From contig CAMZLB010000062.1 in assembly GCA_947311515.1 (NCBI GenBank), forward strand, positions 1 through 33,293: a DNA stretch of 33,293 nt, given 5' to 3'. The notes below the pieces were generated by a model. It did no database searches. It saw nothing but the letters and a program-made list of their open reading frames with translations, and was not told where the DNA came from. The position numbers were made by a program, and so were the translations under genes. The stretch comes from Candidatus Moraniibacteriota bacterium. Lineage in GTDB: Bacteria > Patescibacteriota > Minisyncoccia > Moranbacterales > GCA-2747515. Position 1 is the stretch's first letter. Each line of letters opens with the position of its first letter. Below are positions 30,530 through 33,293 of this stretch, one piece after another.

Positions 30530-32167
30530 TTAATGAAATACTCCCACATTCAAGACTCTGACATTATTGTTTTCATTTAACTCAGCAACTTGATTGTTAT
30601 TGTCAACCTTCACGGAAATTTTATGTCCTCCATAATGAAGCTTACCCAAGTCAAAAGTAAATGCTCTTGTCTCATTTGTTTTGAGTGTGATGTATTCTTG
30701 ATGCCAAAACAATCTGTTATCAACTTGATTATCAGCTCTATAACCTTTAATAGTTGTTACTACCCAGAAACTACCTCTGAAATCTTTATTTCCTATATTT
30801 TTGATATAGTATTTGAATTTAGATGGTCGTCCTACATGATATTTATGAGTAGCATAAGCATTACTAACAATTAAATCTGGTCTAGTAGACATAAACACAC
30901 TAAAAACCTGATTTGTTTTATTATTGCTATAGTTAGATTCTTCAATATAATCACCTCCATAATTAACATTCAATTTCATAATGTAGCCACTACCAGCAGG
31001 CAATCCGATAACATCTGCAACTTTATTTACAGTACCACCATTAGCAGAAATATCATTATCAAAACATTGTTTTTTCCAAAATTTCTCTTGTCCAGATCGG
31101 AAAACTCTAATCAATGTACAAACCTTATTTGTAACTCTTGCATTTCCATTGTTTACTACATTGTAGTAAACTTTGAATGGTGAATTTTCATTTGCTCTAG
31201 AAAAACTTACAGCATTAGTTATCAAATCTGCTTTTAGTGTAGGAAATACTACAAAGCTATGATTAGTAACATTGTCATTTTCATTGGATTCAGAAACAAC
31301 ATTTTCAGGATCAATAGTGATTCTCAAATCATATTTACCAGCACTCAAGTTACCTGACTTAAGAGTTAGGTATTTAGTAATTGATTTGTTTGCACCATTT
31401 AAACTATCCAAATTATAAAAGTAAGTACTATGAAATTTTAAAGTACTACCTTGAAATATCTGAACTAAGACTTTGCAGTTACCAATATGTTTTGAATGAT
31501 TAATAGAATTTTTCACATCGAACTTAATCTTTGGATACACGTACGGATACGCTCTTTCTCTAAATCTTACATTAATAATGTTCAAATTCGGCTTTGGAAG
31601 AGGTTCTACATTTACCTTTGCAAACTCTTCTTTGTCAGAAGTGTTTGAGTAATCATTTTCATGATTATTATCAAGAGAATATTTTTGACTCTTAATCCAA
31701 GTATGGATGTAGTATTTACCAGGATTTGTTGGAATAGTTAAATTTTTCAAGCTAATCCATCTACTCTCACCAGGTGCTAAATCTTTAACTTCATTTCTAT
31801 CTTTTTTAGTAGGTTTTTTGCCTGCTAAATCAGCATTTTTATGAGAAGTTACATAAACATAAACTTGAGCATCTTCATATACTGCATCACCTTTATTCTC
31901 AATTTTGACTTTTAAATCAACATGAGAACCAGGAGTGATAGTACACGAATGACCAAAATCTTTTTGGTCATTTATAGAAACTTTGATAATCTTGATATTA
32001 CCATCAGCTAGTTTAGTATTCTCATCTTCATGATTATTAGGATGTGGTATTGTTGTACCGCCTCCAATTCTAGTAACTTTTGTATTACACACATTATATG
32101 CATATAATACTTCATTGCCACATAAAAATGTAGCTACTACTGTGCTTAAAAATGTAAATTTCATCAT
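30530..32167 (-). CDS. Secreted CARDB-repeat protein
   Basis: A 545-residue exported protein with a signal peptide (about 1-23, ending VLYA). About four CARDB-type (cell-adhesion-related, immunoglobulin-like) repeats follow. Each has a strand such as IKIIKVSIND, LNIINVRFRE, ADLITNAVSF or PDLIVSNAYA, then a K-x-x-x-x-x-N-x-G/N segment, and ends in (S)-E-x-N-E-N-N-x-x-N (SNENDNVTNHSF, ELNENNNVRVL). There are few cysteines and no membrane anchor, so it may be released. Related repeats occur in surface adhesins and peptidase accessory parts. An AAGGAAA Shine-Dalgarno site lies a few bases before the ATG. It follows the M23 peptidase gene by 13 bp and is probably in the same transcript. Confidence 0.75.
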   Translation of the reverse strand: MMKFTFLSTVVATFLCGNEVLYAYNVCNTKVTRIGGGTTIPHPNNHEDENTKLADGNIKIIKVSINDQKDFGHSCTITPGSHVDLKVKIENKGDAVYEDAQVYVYVTSHKNADLAGKKPTKKDRNEVKDLAPGESRWISLKNLTIPTNPGKYYIHTWIKSQKYSLDNNHENDYSNTSDKEEFAKVNVEPLPKPNLNIINVRFRERAYPYVYPKIKFDVKNSINHSKHIGNCKVLVQIFQGSTLKFHSTYFYNLDSLNGANKSITKYLTLKSGNLSAGKYDLRITIDPENVVSESNENDNVTNHSFVVFPTLKADLITNAVSFSRANENSPFKVYYNVVNNGNARVTNKVCTLIRVFRSGQEKFWKKQCFDNDISANGGTVNKVADVIGLPAGSGYIMKLNVNYGGDYIEESNYSNNKTNQVFSVFMSTRPDLIVSNAYATHKYHVGRPSKFKYYIKNIGNKDFRGSFWVVTTIKGYRADNQVDNRLFWHQEYITLKTNETRAFTFDLGKLHYGGHKISVKVDNNNQVAELNENNNVRVLNVGVFH

Positions 32168-32180
32168 CTTTTCCTTTTTT

Positions 32181-33143
32181 TTATTTGCAAATACAAGCTT
32201 CGCCGAGATCTATTTCCTTGAGAGGTTCAGAATTACAAGTAAAATCATCACCTGCTACTTCAAACCATGTTACAGCATCTGAACAATCACCTGCTGGATA
32301 CCAACCAACTGTTTTTCCATCTGAAAAAGTGTGAGAACCAATGTAACAAACATCATCAGTTCCACATATAGATTCCCAGAGACTCATAACAGTAGGACAT
32401 GCTAAATCTACACCTTTTTTGATTTGAGCTGATGAATAACCATTACCAGCATTAACATGATTGTCTTTTGCATGTTTAATAAGCCAGCCTTTGGGTTCAT
32501 TTTTACAATAAAAACCTTTGCGTTTTCCTGCTGGTCCATCTATGACAGTTTCTTGTTCTCCTGTCAAAAGTTTTGCTTTTCTCACAAAGACAGAATCATT
32601 GGAAGTATTATACTCGTTTACTTCAATAGACATAGGTATTGATTTTCCAGCAAAATAATCGCTAAATTTATGAACACCGAAGTGTAAATGTGCTCCTTCA
32701 GAAGAACTCCCACTATTACCAGACAATCCAATCACATCACCTGCTTTTACCCAGGTACCCGTTGACTTCTTGGTAACATATACCTTACTAAGGTGCGCAT
32801 ATATAGTAAAAATACCCCTGTCTAGCAATTTTCCATTTTCATCTTTTTTTGGAATAAATGGTCCATGATAAACACGGACAACTTCTCCCCAAATAGGATC
32901 TGAAGTGTGTACTGCATAACCATCTTTTGCAGCGAGTACTTTGGTACCCGCACTTAGACCAAAGTCTAAATCGTAATTTGTGGAAGGCTTATCTATTCCA
33001 TGAGATGGGTTATCTTTAGATGTTCCATTCTGAGTACATATCTGAATTCCCTCAAAAGGTAATCTATCTATATGATAATACTCTGTCTGAGCCTGAGTTG
33101 CTAAACTAAATAAAACTAACGTCAAAAAATGTTGTTTTTGCAT
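32181..33143 (-). CDS. Secreted M23 family metallopeptidase
   Basis: A 320-residue exported peptidase of the LytM/lysostaphin type, which cuts peptidoglycan cross-links. A signal peptide ends near ATQAQ (15-19). The M23 domain covers about residues 47-185: SHGIDKPS and YDLDFGLSAGTKVLAAKDGY at the start, YAHLSKV, then the zinc-binding HLHFGVH. A cysteine-rich C-terminal domain (about 205-320; CPTVMSLWESICGTDDVCY, GWYPAGDC, ACICK) could bind wall polymers or be held by disulfides. AAGGA lies about seven bases before the ATG, a good SD site. With the CARDB protein it forms a secreted pair that could act on the cell's own wall or on a neighbour's. Confidence 0.85.
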   Translation of the reverse strand: MQKQHFLTLVLFSLATQAQTEYYHIDRLPFEGIQICTQNGTSKDNPSHGIDKPSTNYDLDFGLSAGTKVLAAKDGYAVHTSDPIWGEVVRVYHGPFIPKKDENGKLLDRGIFTIYAHLSKVYVTKKSTGTWVKAGDVIGLSGNSGSSSEGAHLHFGVHKFSDYFAGKSIPMSIEVNEYNTSNDSVFVRKAKLLTGEQETVIDGPAGKRKGFYCKNEPKGWLIKHAKDNHVNAGNGYSSAQIKKGVDLACPTVMSLWESICGTDDVCYIGSHTFSDGKTVGWYPAGDCSDAVTWFEVAGDDFTCNSEPLKEIDLGEACICK

Positions 33144-33190
33144 TTTAAATCCTTATTATAAATTGTAAATGAGCTGTATTCTTTTGCATA

Positions 33191-33215
33191 TGACTACACC
33201 CCGATGATGTAGTCA
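33191..33215 (-). promoter_or_regulatory. Leader hairpin upstream of the M23 peptidase gene
   Basis: TGACTACA (33191-33198) pairs perfectly with TGTAGTCA (33208-33215) around a nine-base loop, about 50 bp before the start codon. Read on the minus strand, the loop contains ATCGGG. It may be a leader hairpin or an upstream terminator without a T-run. Confidence 0.4.
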
Positions 33216-33293
33216 ATTAGAAAAACAATATCTCTAATAATAATCAAACGTACTTAAAATTGTATCAAAAAGTAGTTTCATTTCTTTGTTTGG

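Noticed and set aside
1-33293. UGA decoded as glycine, as in Gracilibacteria or Absconditabacteria
   Set aside because: RNase Y, NrdD, PNPase, the helicase and the DUF2339 gene all run full length with no in-frame TGA, so the standard stop assignment fits.
1-33293. tRNA, rRNA or CRISPR loci
   Set aside because: I looked for T-loop-like GTTCRANNC patterns, rRNA signatures and regularly spaced repeats and saw none; a tRNA scan would be needed to exclude a divergent tRNA.

Overview
The window is AT-rich and gene-dense, and looks like a chromosome segment of a Patescibacteria (CPR)-type bacterium; I infer this and cannot prove it from one window. Supporting points are two small membrane proteins resembling the type IV secretion pilin family common in that group, a class III (anaerobic) ribonucleotide reductase, few biosynthetic genes, very short intergenic gaps, and AT-rich leaders without a Shine-Dalgarno (SD) motif in front of most genes. 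No long reading frame carries an in-frame TGA, so the UGA-to-glycine recoding of Gracilibacteria/Absconditabacteria is not in use. Of the 28 stops read here, 21 are TAA, 5 TAG and only 2 TGA.

Left part (1-5.4 kb): a transposase broken by several frameshifts at the window edge; RNase Y (rny); an HU-type histone-like protein; an intergenic unit with its own promoter and terminator that looks like an undescribed structured RNA carrying seven TTAGG repeats and two hairpins with the same 10-base loop; then a TsaB-like fragment, a RibD-C/DHFR-like reductase and a GNAT acetyltransferase.

Transport and anaerobic metabolism (5.4-12.3 kb): a MITE-like repeat; a CsoR/CstR-family repressor with a clear operator, followed by a TDT/TehA-like membrane transporter; a bile-acid-symporter-family (SBF) transporter; then the class III ribonucleotide reductase locus with a good NrdR box. 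Here the NrdD glycyl-radical tail is a separate 54-residue gene. A HupE/UreJ-like membrane protein lies between it and the activase NrdG.

Accessory island (12.4-16.6 kb): a PD-(D/E)XK-like nuclease gene in a unit bounded by a 16-bp perfect direct repeat exactly 600 bp apart, followed by a COG1112-type superfamily 1 helicase with a C-terminal Vsr/DUF559-like nuclease domain. The helicase is split from its N-terminal winged-helix part by what looks like a single-base deletion.

Minus-strand block (16.8-26 kb): an ArsP-like permease with a small CxxC thioredoxin-like protein; an envelope operon (single-pass membrane protein, SAM methyltransferase, membrane-anchored solute-binding protein, two pilin-like proteins); and polynucleotide phosphorylase (pnp).

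Right part (26-33.3 kb): a MazG-like nucleotide pyrophosphohydrolase; a second copy of the MITE-like repeat; a DUF2339 multi-pass membrane protein whose start is duplicated in tandem; a secreted, membrane-anchored protein with thrombospondin type 3 calcium repeats; and, convergent to these, two secreted proteins (M23 peptidase and CARDB-repeat protein) that, unlike most genes here, have clear SD sites and may be of foreign origin.
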